A stretch of 64,000 nucleotides of DNA, taken from assembly GCA_963792895.1 (NCBI GenBank), contig CAWBYA010000004.1, positions 62,001 to 126,000 on the forward strand, given 5' to 3'. Below the pieces are notes generated by a model, which was not told the origin of the DNA, did no database searches, and was given only the letters and a program-made list of their open reading frames with translations. Below, piece after piece: positions 15,858 through 24,100 of this stretch (the stretch's first letter is position 1; each line of letters begins with the position of its first letter). Both the position numbers and the translations under genes were made by a program. This DNA comes from UBA6912 sp963792895 (lineage in GTDB: Bacteria > Actinomycetota > Acidimicrobiia > Spongiisociales > UBA5794).

Positions 15858-16763
15858 ATGGCGGTCACGGTATCGATGCCCCACCTCGGTGAGACCATCA
15901 CCGAAGGCACGATCCTGTCGTGGGCGAAGCAGCCCGGCGAGAGCATCGCCGAGGACGAGGTTCTGCTCGAGATCTCGACGGACAACGAGAAGGTCAACAC
16001 TGAGGTGCCGTCGCCGACCGCCGGCGTGATTCAGGAGATCCTCGTCTCTGCGGGTCAGACCGTGAGCGTGGGCACGCCGCTGGTGGTCATCGCCGAGCCG
16101 GCGGAGGCGGCTGCGCCTCCAGCAGGTGGCAGCGCGAGCGCCAAGGGCGGTGACCGGGACACCGAGCAGGACGCTCTTGGGTTCGATGCCGGGGCAGATG
16201 AGGGCGCACCTTCAGGGCAGACCTGGGTGACCCTTCGGGAAGCCGAGCTCCGCACGGGGGTGGCCCGGTCCACCCTCCGGAAGTGGCGCAAGCGACACAA
16301 GATTGCGAGCCGCACGGCAGAGGGCCCAACTGGGATACGGGTTTGGGTGCCGCTGGAGGCCGTGGCGGAGCTCGCCGCGCAAGGAGGAACCGGGACGGTG
16401 CGCAAGGAAGAGGGCCCTGAAGGCACTGCTCCGACACCGACCGCCGAGCAGGAGCCGCCGCGGTGGGCGATAGAGCTTCTGTCTCTGGCCGATGTTCGAG
16501 CCGGGCGGCTTCTCGACCGCCTCGCCCAGGCCGAACGGGAACGTGCCGACGCCGAACGGGACGCTGCGATCGAGCGCCACAAGAGGGACCAGGCTGAAGC
16601 GGAGGTTGCGCGACTCCGGAACGAGCTCGCCACCGTGACGAATCCCACGCAGCCAGAGCGAGTGCACCCAGAGCCTGTTGAGCGCAGCGAGGTGCCGACC
16701 CCCTACGCAGCATTCAAAGCGAGGATCGAACGCTGGAACGACCGCAGGCGCGGACGCGCCTGA
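15858..16763 (+). CDS. Lipoyl-domain / HTH / coiled-coil fusion protein
   Basis: 301 aa in three blocks. Residues 1-78 are a biotinyl/lipoyl domain like the E2 subunits of 2-oxo-acid dehydrogenases (MPHLGETITEGTILSW, then PSPTAGVIQEILVSAGQ). The lipoyl-lysine hairpin reads STDNEKVNTEV, two residues longer than the usual STDKVDTEV. Residues about 120-170 resemble a MerR/excisionase-type HTH (WVTLREAELRTGVARSTL, then RIRVW-like wing GIRVWVPLEAVAELA). Residues about 205-265 are a charged coiled coil (LAQAERERADAERDAAIER). No E2 catalytic domain is present. The start has GGAGAAGG 6 bases upstream. Function unknown; the fusion is unusual and may have arisen in this recombined zone. Confidence 0.75.
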   Translation: MAVTVSMPHLGETITEGTILSWAKQPGESIAEDEVLLEISTDNEKVNTEVPSPTAGVIQEILVSAGQTVSVGTPLVVIAEPAEAAAPPAGGSASAKGGDRDTEQDALGFDAGADEGAPSGQTWVTLREAELRTGVARSTLRKWRKRHKIASRTAEGPTGIRVWVPLEAVAELAAQGGTGTVRKEEGPEGTAPTPTAEQEPPRWAIELLSLADVRAGRLLDRLAQAERERADAERDAAIERHKRDQAEAEVARLRNELATVTNPTQPERVHPEPVERSEVPTPYAAFKARIERWNDRRRGRA

Positions 16764-16924
16764 GGCCGGGACAGGCGCGGTCCTGCCCAAGGCTCACCGG
16801 CATTCACGCACCGAGGCAAAGGACGGCAGGTAGCGCCGGCTTGCAGTGCTTTCGCGTTCTCAGATCAACGGATGCTCGGGCCGGCTCCCTGGCTGATGAG
16901 CCCGTTGGTGTACAGTCGCCGCCG

Positions 16925-17878
16925 ATGTTGGATATCGCGCACACCGGTCCACCCCGAGAGATCAAGAGCCCAGAGCGGAGCGTTCTCCCCGACGAGCCGC
17001 TCCCGCTGGCGATACGTCGGTTGACCGTCGACTTGCTCACTGGCGCGATCGCCGATCTCCGCCGCGCCAAGGGTCCGTCCTCCGACAAGACCGTGCACTC
17101 GGCGCGCAAGAAGCTCAAGCGGCTGCGGGGCCAGATCCGCCTCGTCCGAGATCAGATCGGCCACCGCACCTACCGAGCAGAGAACGTCGTGATGCGCGAC
17201 ACGGCTCGCATGCTGTCTGGCGTTCGTGATGCCTGGGTTCTCCCGGCCACGCTTCACGACCTGCGGACCCATTACGCCGACCTGCTCGACCCGGCGACCT
17301 TCGCTGCGCCCGAGGCATGGCTGCTGGCACGCCACGAACAGCGCCGCCGCTCCGTCACCGATGCGGTGGTGGGAAACGCAATCGTCAATCTGGGAGCGGC
17401 GCGATCGAGGTTCGCCAGTTACCCGATTGGGAGCGTGGTCCACGACGACTTCAGTGCGATCGCCCCGGGGATACATCGGGTCTACAGACGAGGCTTCCGG
17501 GGACACCGGCGCAGCATCGAGACACGCGGCGTCGAGGATCTCCACGATTGGAGAAAGCGAGTCAAGTACCTGCGGTATCAGATGGAATCACTCACGCCGA
17601 TGCAACCCACCCTCATCGGCTCCCTCGCCCAGGAGCTCGACGTGCTGAGTGAGCTGTTGGGAGATGACCACGATCTCGCCGTCCTCGCCGAGACCGTCCT
17701 CGAGCACCCGGAGTCGTGTCGCGACGACCGGGAACGATGGATGCTGATCGCCTTGATCCACGAACGCAGAGCGAATCTCCAGGCTCAGGCCTTCCGCATC
17801 GGAGCCGCTACGTACGCCGAACTGCCCGATGCGTTCGTCGATCGCATCGGCGTCTACTGGGAGTCGGGCCGCCGCTGA
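16925..17878 (+). CDS. CHAD domain protein
   Basis: 317 aa from the ATG at 16925. Two CHAD helical-bundle halves are visible: VHSARKKLKRLRGQIRLVRD (residues about 59-78) and, later, LHDWRKRVKYLRYQMESL. These His/Lys/Arg-rich helices bind polyphosphate, and CHAD proteins localise to polyphosphate granules. There is no CYTH (triphosphatase) domain, so this is the stand-alone form. An open frame from 16841 could extend the N-terminus by 28 codons without family support. Confidence 0.88.
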   Translation: MLDIAHTGPPREIKSPERSVLPDEPLPLAIRRLTVDLLTGAIADLRRAKGPSSDKTVHSARKKLKRLRGQIRLVRDQIGHRTYRAENVVMRDTARMLSGVRDAWVLPATLHDLRTHYADLLDPATFAAPEAWLLARHEQRRRSVTDAVVGNAIVNLGAARSRFASYPIGSVVHDDFSAIAPGIHRVYRRGFRGHRRSIETRGVEDLHDWRKRVKYLRYQMESLTPMQPTLIGSLAQELDVLSELLGDDHDLAVLAETVLEHPESCRDDRERWMLIALIHERRANLQAQAFRIGAATYAELPDAFVDRIGVYWESGRR

Positions 17879-18139
17879 GTCCCCGACGACCGCGTTCCCC
17901 CCGACGAGGCGAGCGTGGGCCGCGAAACTCCATGCGGGCTAAGGATTTCGCACGCCAGTGTCGTCGGAATCTGCCGTGAGCCGACCGCCGCATGCCAGCG
18001 GCGAGATCCCGGCGTATCGGCGGGGGAAGGACTTCCGGTACTTCCGTGATGAGGTGCTCGACGGGCTCCGGAGTCGAGCGGTCTCGCTAACAGCCGACGG
18101 CACCTCGAGTTGACGAGGGCACCCGCCCGCCCTGTGTAA
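17879..18139. other. Intergenic stretch, weak coding remnants
   Basis: A short frame from a GTG near 17976 (GRGKDFRYFRDEV-like residues) ends at about 18114 and could be a decayed gene start. Nothing is firmly supported. Confidence 0.35.
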
Positions 18140-18466
18140 GACAACGCTGTCGTCTCGTGGCTCGACGACTTCGAGGGTATGTTCGAGGTGTTGACGGGCG
18201 TTACGCGGTGAAGCGACTTCGACGCCTGGCTGTCGTTCGAGGGCGAAGACGATGCCACGCGACTTCGTGCCGCGCTCGAGGACGGTGAGGTGCCGGCTGC
18301 GATGCGTTCGGCGCTCGAGGAGCTGACGCTCGACAAGAACCGCGTTCATCTTCGGTTCACTCCGGTGGACGAGGTCCAGCTCACCGTGCGCGGCGAGGAC
18401 CACACGGCCGCTTGCGTGCGCGGCCAGAACGGGGTTGACGGGGCGAACGCCGCTCTCAAAGCATAG
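18140..18466 (+). pseudogene. Hypothetical ORF interrupted by an in-frame stop
   Basis: One frame reads SWLDDFEGMFEVLTGVTR, then TGA, then DFDAWLSFEGEDDATRLRAA, followed by AMRSALEELTLDKNRVHLRF and VDEVQLTVRGEDHTAACVRG to a TAG at 18464. Amphipathic, protein-like composition on both sides of the stop suggests a small gene (at least 108 codons) broken by a nonsense change. No family recognised, and no start codon with a ribosome site. Confidence 0.35.
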
Positions 18467-18687
18467 CCCCGCATGGTGCCGGTAGGTGTCAATCGACGCC
18501 AAACCCCCTCGAGACCGCCAACGTCGCACGCCATGGCGCCGACCGTTGTGGTCGTCGTCACCGGTCGCTGACCAGCACCCACCGCCGAGCACACTGCCAG
18601 TTCGCTTCGCGAACTGCTCCGCGGCCGGCGCCACCCTGGACGCGGCGCACGACGCCCTCCGGTGTCAACCCGGTGTCGTGAAGCCGC

Positions 18688-19584
18688 TCAGAGGCGTGAC
18701 GCAAACCACCGGGCAGTGAGGCTCATCACCCTCTCGGCGAAAGACTGGTCGGGGGTGAGCACGTGGTAGATGTGATCAGCGCCCTGGATGATCCGCAACG
18801 TGGCGTCGCTGCTGCCTGCGGCGTGGATCAGGGCCTTCGACCACCGCGGATCGACGGTGACGTCGTCCGCCCCTGCAATGGCCAGCAAGGGGTTGTCGTA
18901 GCCGGCGATGACGTCGAGGTTGGTGGAGGCTGCGATGGTTTCGAACCAGCCGATGCTGAGCTCCACCACCGTGAACCCGAGATCAACGACCACTGAGCCG
19001 TCGGCGAGTGCATCGTCGTAGTACTCGTCGAAGTAGAACTGGAAGTCCTCCTGCCCGTTGGCGGTGCTTCCCGACCACGACGCAAACGCTGCAACCCGCG
19101 GATCGGTGCCCGCCACAGTCATGGCGACCTTCGTGCCGAGGCTGAAGCCGAGCAATCCCACGCGGAAGTCATCGACCCGGGGCAAGTCGATCAGCCAATC
19201 CAATGCCACTCGGCTGTCTGCGACCATTCCGTCGTAGGTGTTGTCCACCCATGGCTGCGCGCCGTCGCTGGCCCCGGCAAAATCGATCCGCAAGCTGGCA
19301 ATGCCCTGTTGTGCAAGATCCTCCGCTACCCGGGCGTACATGTCGCCAACCTCATCCTTGGAGCTGCCGAACCCGTGCAACATCAGCACTGCCGGCACTG
19401 GACCGCGGACGCCCCTCGGCATCGCCAGCGTTCCGGGGATTGCATGGTCGCCTGCGGCGATCGCAACATCTCGCTCGTGTACGCCGGAGCCAGGCGCCGC
19501 CTGAGCCACCGAGGCGACCATCGAGGCGACAAGTACGAACAACAACACGATTCCGAGCCGGCGGGTGCCGCGGCGGTACCTCAT
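18688..19584 (-). CDS. Secreted alpha/beta hydrolase (dienelactone hydrolase-like)
   Basis: 298 aa from the ATG at 19584, preceded by GAGGGAGAA. A signal peptide spans residues 1-30 (GIVLLFVLVASMVASVAQAA). The hydrolase core follows: LMLHGFGSSKDEVGD oxyanion loop near residue 68, LRIDFAGASDG, nucleophile Ser in LLGFSLGTKVA near 145, Asp in AIAGADDVTVDP, and His in GADHIYHVL near 276. Probably exported to the cell surface; the substrate is unknown. The longer open frame to 19923 overlaps the leader of the divergent gene and is not supported. Confidence 0.87.
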   Translation of the reverse strand: MRYRRGTRRLGIVLLFVLVASMVASVAQAAPGSGVHERDVAIAAGDHAIPGTLAMPRGVRGPVPAVLMLHGFGSSKDEVGDMYARVAEDLAQQGIASLRIDFAGASDGAQPWVDNTYDGMVADSRVALDWLIDLPRVDDFRVGLLGFSLGTKVAMTVAGTDPRVAAFASWSGSTANGQEDFQFYFDEYYDDALADGSVVVDLGFTVVELSIGWFETIAASTNLDVIAGYDNPLLAIAGADDVTVDPRWSKALIHAAGSSDATLRIIQGADHIYHVLTPDQSFAERVMSLTARWFASRL

Positions 19585-19860
19585 GGATTCTCCCTCTCGA
19601 GTCCCATGGTGGATCCTACGCCGCGGCACGGGAGGATGGACGGCTCGCCCGCAGCCGGCGCGGCGTTCATGAGCCGAGGGACGGCCCGATCCAAGGCCCT
19701 CATCGCGTGCCCCGGGCGGTGCTGCCGTTGAGATCTCGGAACGCACGTCCGGTCTGGCCCCGGCCGATGACTCAGGTCCGTGCTGCGAGCCATCTAGGTC
19801 GAGCGAACTAATTGGCGACAACGCATGGACCGCCGCCCACGAGAGGTATACGCTGGTGTC

Positions 19861-19902
19861 TGGCGTCTCGGGGGAGGCGTCATCGAGGGGGAAAGGGGGG
19901 TT
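19861..19902 (+). promoter_or_regulatory. G-rich leader motif (shared with 52755-52822)
   Basis: CGTCTCGGGGGAGGCG can fold as a short hairpin (CGTCTC/GAGGCG with one wobble) and is followed by TCGAGGGGGAAAGGGGGGTT at 19883-19902. The elements GTCTYGGGGGAGG and TCGAGGGG(G)AA(A)GGGGGGTT recur, in the same order, upstream of the secreted-protein gene at 52991. The last G-run also serves as a ribosome site for a 24-codon leader ORF. Confidence 0.45.
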
Positions 19903-19903
19903 T

Positions 19904-19978
19904 ATGCAGTTGTCCAGACGCACAACGCGTCATCTGCTCACCCTGTCCGCACGAAGTCATTCACTTGGGGGGTTGTGA
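19904..19978 (+). CDS. Possible leader peptide, 24 codons
   Basis: An ATG at 19904 lies 3 bases after GGGGGG and opens a short basic frame (MQLSRRTTRHLLTLSARSHS plus four residues). Its TGA overlaps the ATG of the next gene (TGATG at 19976-19980), a layout suited to translational coupling. Not recognised as any known leader; conservation in relatives would be needed. Confidence 0.3.
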   Translation: MQLSRRTTRHLLTLSARSHSLGGL

Positions 19979-20730
19979 TGGGTGGAAGCGTGAAGCGCAG
20001 AATCGGCGTGGTCCTTGCACTGGCCCTGGTTGCGGGGGTGTTCGCAGCTCCTGCATACGCAACGAAGCCGGACCCAGCCACCGATCTGGTTTCCGGACAC
20101 AAGGTCTGGATCTGCCACGCGACGCGCTCGCTGTCGAATCCGTACGTGAAGATCCTGATCGACATCGCCGCATGGGACATCGAAAGCCCTGACAGCAACG
20201 ATCACGGACCCGAGCATCACCTTCGTGAGAAGGACGGCATCGTTTGGGGCGACTACGCGCTGGTCAACCCTGACGACGAATGCTCGCTGGACATCCCGCC
20301 GCCACCGCCGCCACCACCACCGGGGGTCTGCCCCAACGACTCGTACGCCGACTACGTGGTGACGTTCGGTGGGTTCAAGCTGGTACCCAGTCATCCGCTG
20401 CAGACCGTCATGATCGACATCCCAGCGGGGGCGTACTACGTGACCTTGATATCGGGTGACTACGCCAGAGGCTCCGATCACGACGGGAACCCGCTGTTCC
20501 AGCCGAACGAGAGGTGGCGACTGCTGGGTTCGACGCCGAGCGGGTACTCGAACGACCTGCCCGACACGGTCGCCGACATCACCGGGCAGGTGACTTCCGG
20601 CCTGACCGTCATGTTCGACGGAGCCGTCACGTCTGTGACGGCCGAGCACTACTCGGTCGGAACTGGCGACACGCGTGCCAACAGCGTCGTGCCTGAGTAT
20701 GCCTGCCTCACGACCGTGCCTATCGGCTGA
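19978..20730 (+). CDS. Secreted protein with CHATRS-type N-terminal domain
   Basis: 250 aa. The signal peptide (residues 1-29) has hydrophobic VVLALALVAGVFAAP and likely cleavage after AYA. Residues 35-95 carry HKVWICHATRSLSNPYVKI and a His/Asp-rich DHGPEHHLREKDGIVWGDY, a pattern seen in other exported actinobacterial proteins and possibly metal-binding. A run of nine prolines (about 103-111) links to a second beta-rich domain of unknown family. The start follows a G-rich stretch; GTG at 19975 is an in-frame alternative. It is followed by a strong terminator. Confidence 0.75.
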   Translation: MGGSVKRRIGVVLALALVAGVFAAPAYATKPDPATDLVSGHKVWICHATRSLSNPYVKILIDIAAWDIESPDSNDHGPEHHLREKDGIVWGDYALVNPDDECSLDIPPPPPPPPPGVCPNDSYADYVVTFGGFKLVPSHPLQTVMIDIPAGAYYVTLISGDYARGSDHDGNPLFQPNERWRLLGSTPSGYSNDLPDTVADITGQVTSGLTVMFDGAVTSVTAEHYSVGTGDTRANSVVPEYACLTTVPIG

Positions 20731-20758
20731 CATCCAAGGAATGAGCTGACGAAACGTG

Positions 20759-20786
20759 AACCCTCCGACCCTCGGGTCGGAGGGTT
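20759..20786 (+). terminator. Strong intrinsic terminator
   Basis: A perfect 12-bp stem AACCCTCCGACC / GGTCGGAGGGTT with a CTCG loop, followed by TCGTTG, begins 28 bases after the stop at 20730. It separates the secreted protein from the giant gene. Confidence 0.85.
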
Positions 20787-21052
20787 TCGTTGTGCGTGGG
20801 CGGGCTTGTCCGAGAGTCAAGGGCCAGACTGTCCTGCTCGTCCGCGACCTCACTTCCTCACTCGGAGCCGTGCGATCACCAAGCATCAACCCATCGTTCA
20901 GGGTGCCCAAAGCAAACCCTCAACCCACGGTCAAGGGCCAAACTCGTGTGTGGTACTACGGCGGCGCCAATCCTCTACGGGAGCACGATCCTGAAGGCTC
21001 CGTTGGATCGTTCCAGCGACGCCGGTGCCGGAGAACCGACGGCGCAAAGCCG
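20787..21052. other. Non-coding leader before the giant gene
   Basis: About 270 bases without a supported gene. It contains two copies of GTCAAGGGCCARACT (20816-20830 and 20930-20944) whose role is unknown, then the promoter-like elements at 21053. Confidence 0.45.
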
Positions 21053-21082
21053 TTGACAGGAAGATTGTGGCGCACGTATGGT
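21053..21082 (+). promoter_or_regulatory. Candidate sigma-70-type promoter of the giant gene
   Basis: A perfect -35 TTGACA at 21053-21058 and a -10-like TATGGT at 21077-21082 are separated by 18 bases, about 65 bases upstream of the start codon at 21148. Confidence 0.5.
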
Positions 21083-21147
21083 CAGCCGGGGATTGAACGA
21101 AGCTCGATGCTGGATTGGGATCGAGCGTTCAAGGATGGAGGGGGACG

Positions 21148-24100
21148 ATGGCTCACGTACGGCTGTCTTGGTTCATGCGACGTTTGCCGATCGCATCATC
21201 TCCCCACCCCGCGCCCGCCCCCCCCACACGCATGCGCCGTGTCGGCCGCTGGAGCATCATTGCAGTGGCTCTGGCCGGACTCACGCTGTTTTGGATTCCG
21301 CGAGCTTCGTCGCAGCTGGTATGCCCTGCCGGTGCCGTGAACTGGGATGGCGGCTCCGGTAATTGGAGTGTTGCCACCAACTGGGACACCGACACCGTGC
21401 CCAGCGCCGGTGACGACGTGTGCATCGAGGTGCCCGGCATCACGGTGACTGTCGACGATGCGCAGGCTGCACAGAGCCTGGTGGCGTCGTCCGACATCGA
21501 GATCACCGGCACATCCTCACTGCTCACCTTGTCGAGTGCTTCGGAGATCACCGGCAACCTCCTCATCAGCGGCGACCTCGATGCCGGCGCCGATCTCACA
21601 GTCGCAGGGACGACGACGTGGGAGGACAGCCGTGTCGATGGCTCGTTCACGAGCACGGACATGGTGTTGGTCACGGGGTTTGTGACGTTGGGTGGTGAGT
21701 TGACCAACGATGGGACGGTGGTGCAGTCGGATGGGACGCTGAGTTTGGATTCGGATTCGGGGGCGTCGTTCACGAACAACGGGTTGCATGAGTTCACGAC
21801 TGACTTTGATGTCTCTGAGACGGGCAACGGCGCGGTTGATCCGACGTATGTGAACAACGGGACGGTGCGGAAGTCGGGTGGGGCTGGCATCACCACGTTG
21901 GGGAGTGTGTCGACGGCGAGCGATATCGATGTGTCGAACACGGGTGTGTTCGAGGCGTTGTCGGGCACGTTGCAGGTGTTCGATGTGGTGGCGTCGACCG
22001 ACACCACGTTTGTGTTGGCCAACGACGCGGTGATCGAGTGGGACGGTGACGCGACCGAGGTTGCCGACATCTCCGGGAACTTCGTCTCCACCGGCGTGGG
22101 CACTGTTGCGTGGACGGGTGACTACATGGCGACTGGGCCGGTCACGTTGAGCTTCCCAACGGGGGTGTTCACTCTCAGCGGGGACCTCGACGCTGCCGGC
22201 TCCACCATCACCAACACCAACGAGGTCACCTGGGACGGGGGCCGTGTCGATGGCTCGTTCACGAGCACGGACATGGTGTTGGTCACGGGGTTTGTGACGT
22301 TGGGTGGTGAGTTGACCAACGATGGGACGGTGGTGCAGTCGGATGGGACGCTGAGTTTGGATTCGGATTCGGGGGCGTCGTTCACGAACAACGGGTTGCA
22401 TGAGTTCACGACTGACTTTGATGTCTCTGAGACGGGCAACGGCGCGGTTGATCCGACGTATGTGAACAACGGGACGGTGCGGAAGTCGGGTGGGGCTGGC
22501 ATCACCACGTTGGGGAGTGTGTCGACGGCGAGCGATATCGATGTGTCGAACACGGGTGTGTTCGAGGCGTTGTCGGGCACGTTGCAGGTGTTCGATGTGG
22601 TGGCGTCGACCGACACCACGTTTGTGTTGGCCAACGACGCGGTGATCGAGTGGGACGGTGACGCGACCGAGGTTGCCGACATCTCCGGGAACTTCGTCTC
22701 CACCGGCGTGGGCACTGTTGCGTGGACGGGTGACTACATGGCGACTGGGCCGGTCACGTTGAGCTTCCCAACGGGGGTGTTCACTCTCAGCGGGGACCTC
22801 GACGCTGCCGGCTCCACCATCACCAACACCAACGAGGTCACCTGGGACGGGGGCCGTATCGATGGCTCGTTCACGAGCACGGACATGGTGTTGGTCACGG
22901 GGTTTGTGACGTTGGGTGGTGAGTTGACCAACGATGGGACGGTGGTGCAGTCGGATGGGACGCTGAGTTTGGATTCGGATTCGGGGGCGTCGTTCACGAA
23001 CAACGGGTTGCATGAGTTCACGACTGACTTTGATGTCTCTGAGACGGGCAACGGCGCGGTTGATCCGACGTATGTGAACAACGGGACGGTGCGGAAGTCG
23101 GGTGGGGCTGGCATCACCACGTTGGGGAGTGTGTCGACGGCGAGCGATATCGATGTGTCGAACACGGGTGTGTTCGAGGCGTTGTCGGGCACGTTGCAGG
23201 TGTTCGATGTGGTGGCGTCGACCGACACCACGTTTGTGTTGGCCAACGACGCGGTGATCGAGTGGGACGGTGACGCGACCGAGGTTGCCGACATCTCCGG
23301 GAACTTCGTCTCCACCGGCGTGGGCACTGTTGCGTGGACGGGTGACTACATGGCGACTGGGCCGGTCACGTTGAGCTTCCCAACGGGGGTGTTCACTCTC
23401 AGCGGGGACCTCGACGCTGCCGGCTCCACCATCACCAACACCAACGAGGTCACCTGGGACGGGGGCCGTATCGACGGCACGTTCATCACCACCGACACAC
23501 TCATCATCACGGGGTTCGTGACCTTCGCCGGGGACTTCACCAACACTGCAAGCGGCACCGTGCTGCAAACCGACGGAACAGTCTCGCTGGATTCGGCCGT
23601 CGTCACGTCCTTCACCAACGACGGTCTCCACGAATTCACCGCCGACTTCGACAACGTTTCTGAGACGGGTAGCGGCGCGGTTGATCCGACGTATGTGAAC
23701 AACGGGACGGTGCGGAAGTCGGGTGGGGTTGGCATCACCACGTTGGGGAGTGTGTCGACGGCGAGCGATATCGATGTGTCGAACACGGGTGTGTTCGAGG
23801 CGTTGTCGGGCACGTTGCAGGTGTTCGATGTGGTGGCGTCGACCGACACCACGTTTGTGTTGGCCAACGACGCGGTGATCGAGTGGGACGGCGACTCCAC
23901 TGAGATCGCCGACATCTCCGGCGTGTTGTCGTCGACCGGTGCCGGGACCGTGGAATGGACCGGTGACTACACCGCCACCGGCCCAGTCGTCTTCGACATG
24001 GACACCGGGGTGTTCACCCTGGCCGGGGACATCGACGCCACGGGCACCACCATCACCAACATCAACGAGATCACCTGGGACGGAGGCCGTATCGACGGCA

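Noticed and set aside
20816..20944. Two GTCAAGGGCCARACT direct repeats upstream of the giant gene
   Set aside because: Only two short copies with no regular spacing to the promoter; could be chance or a decayed duplication.
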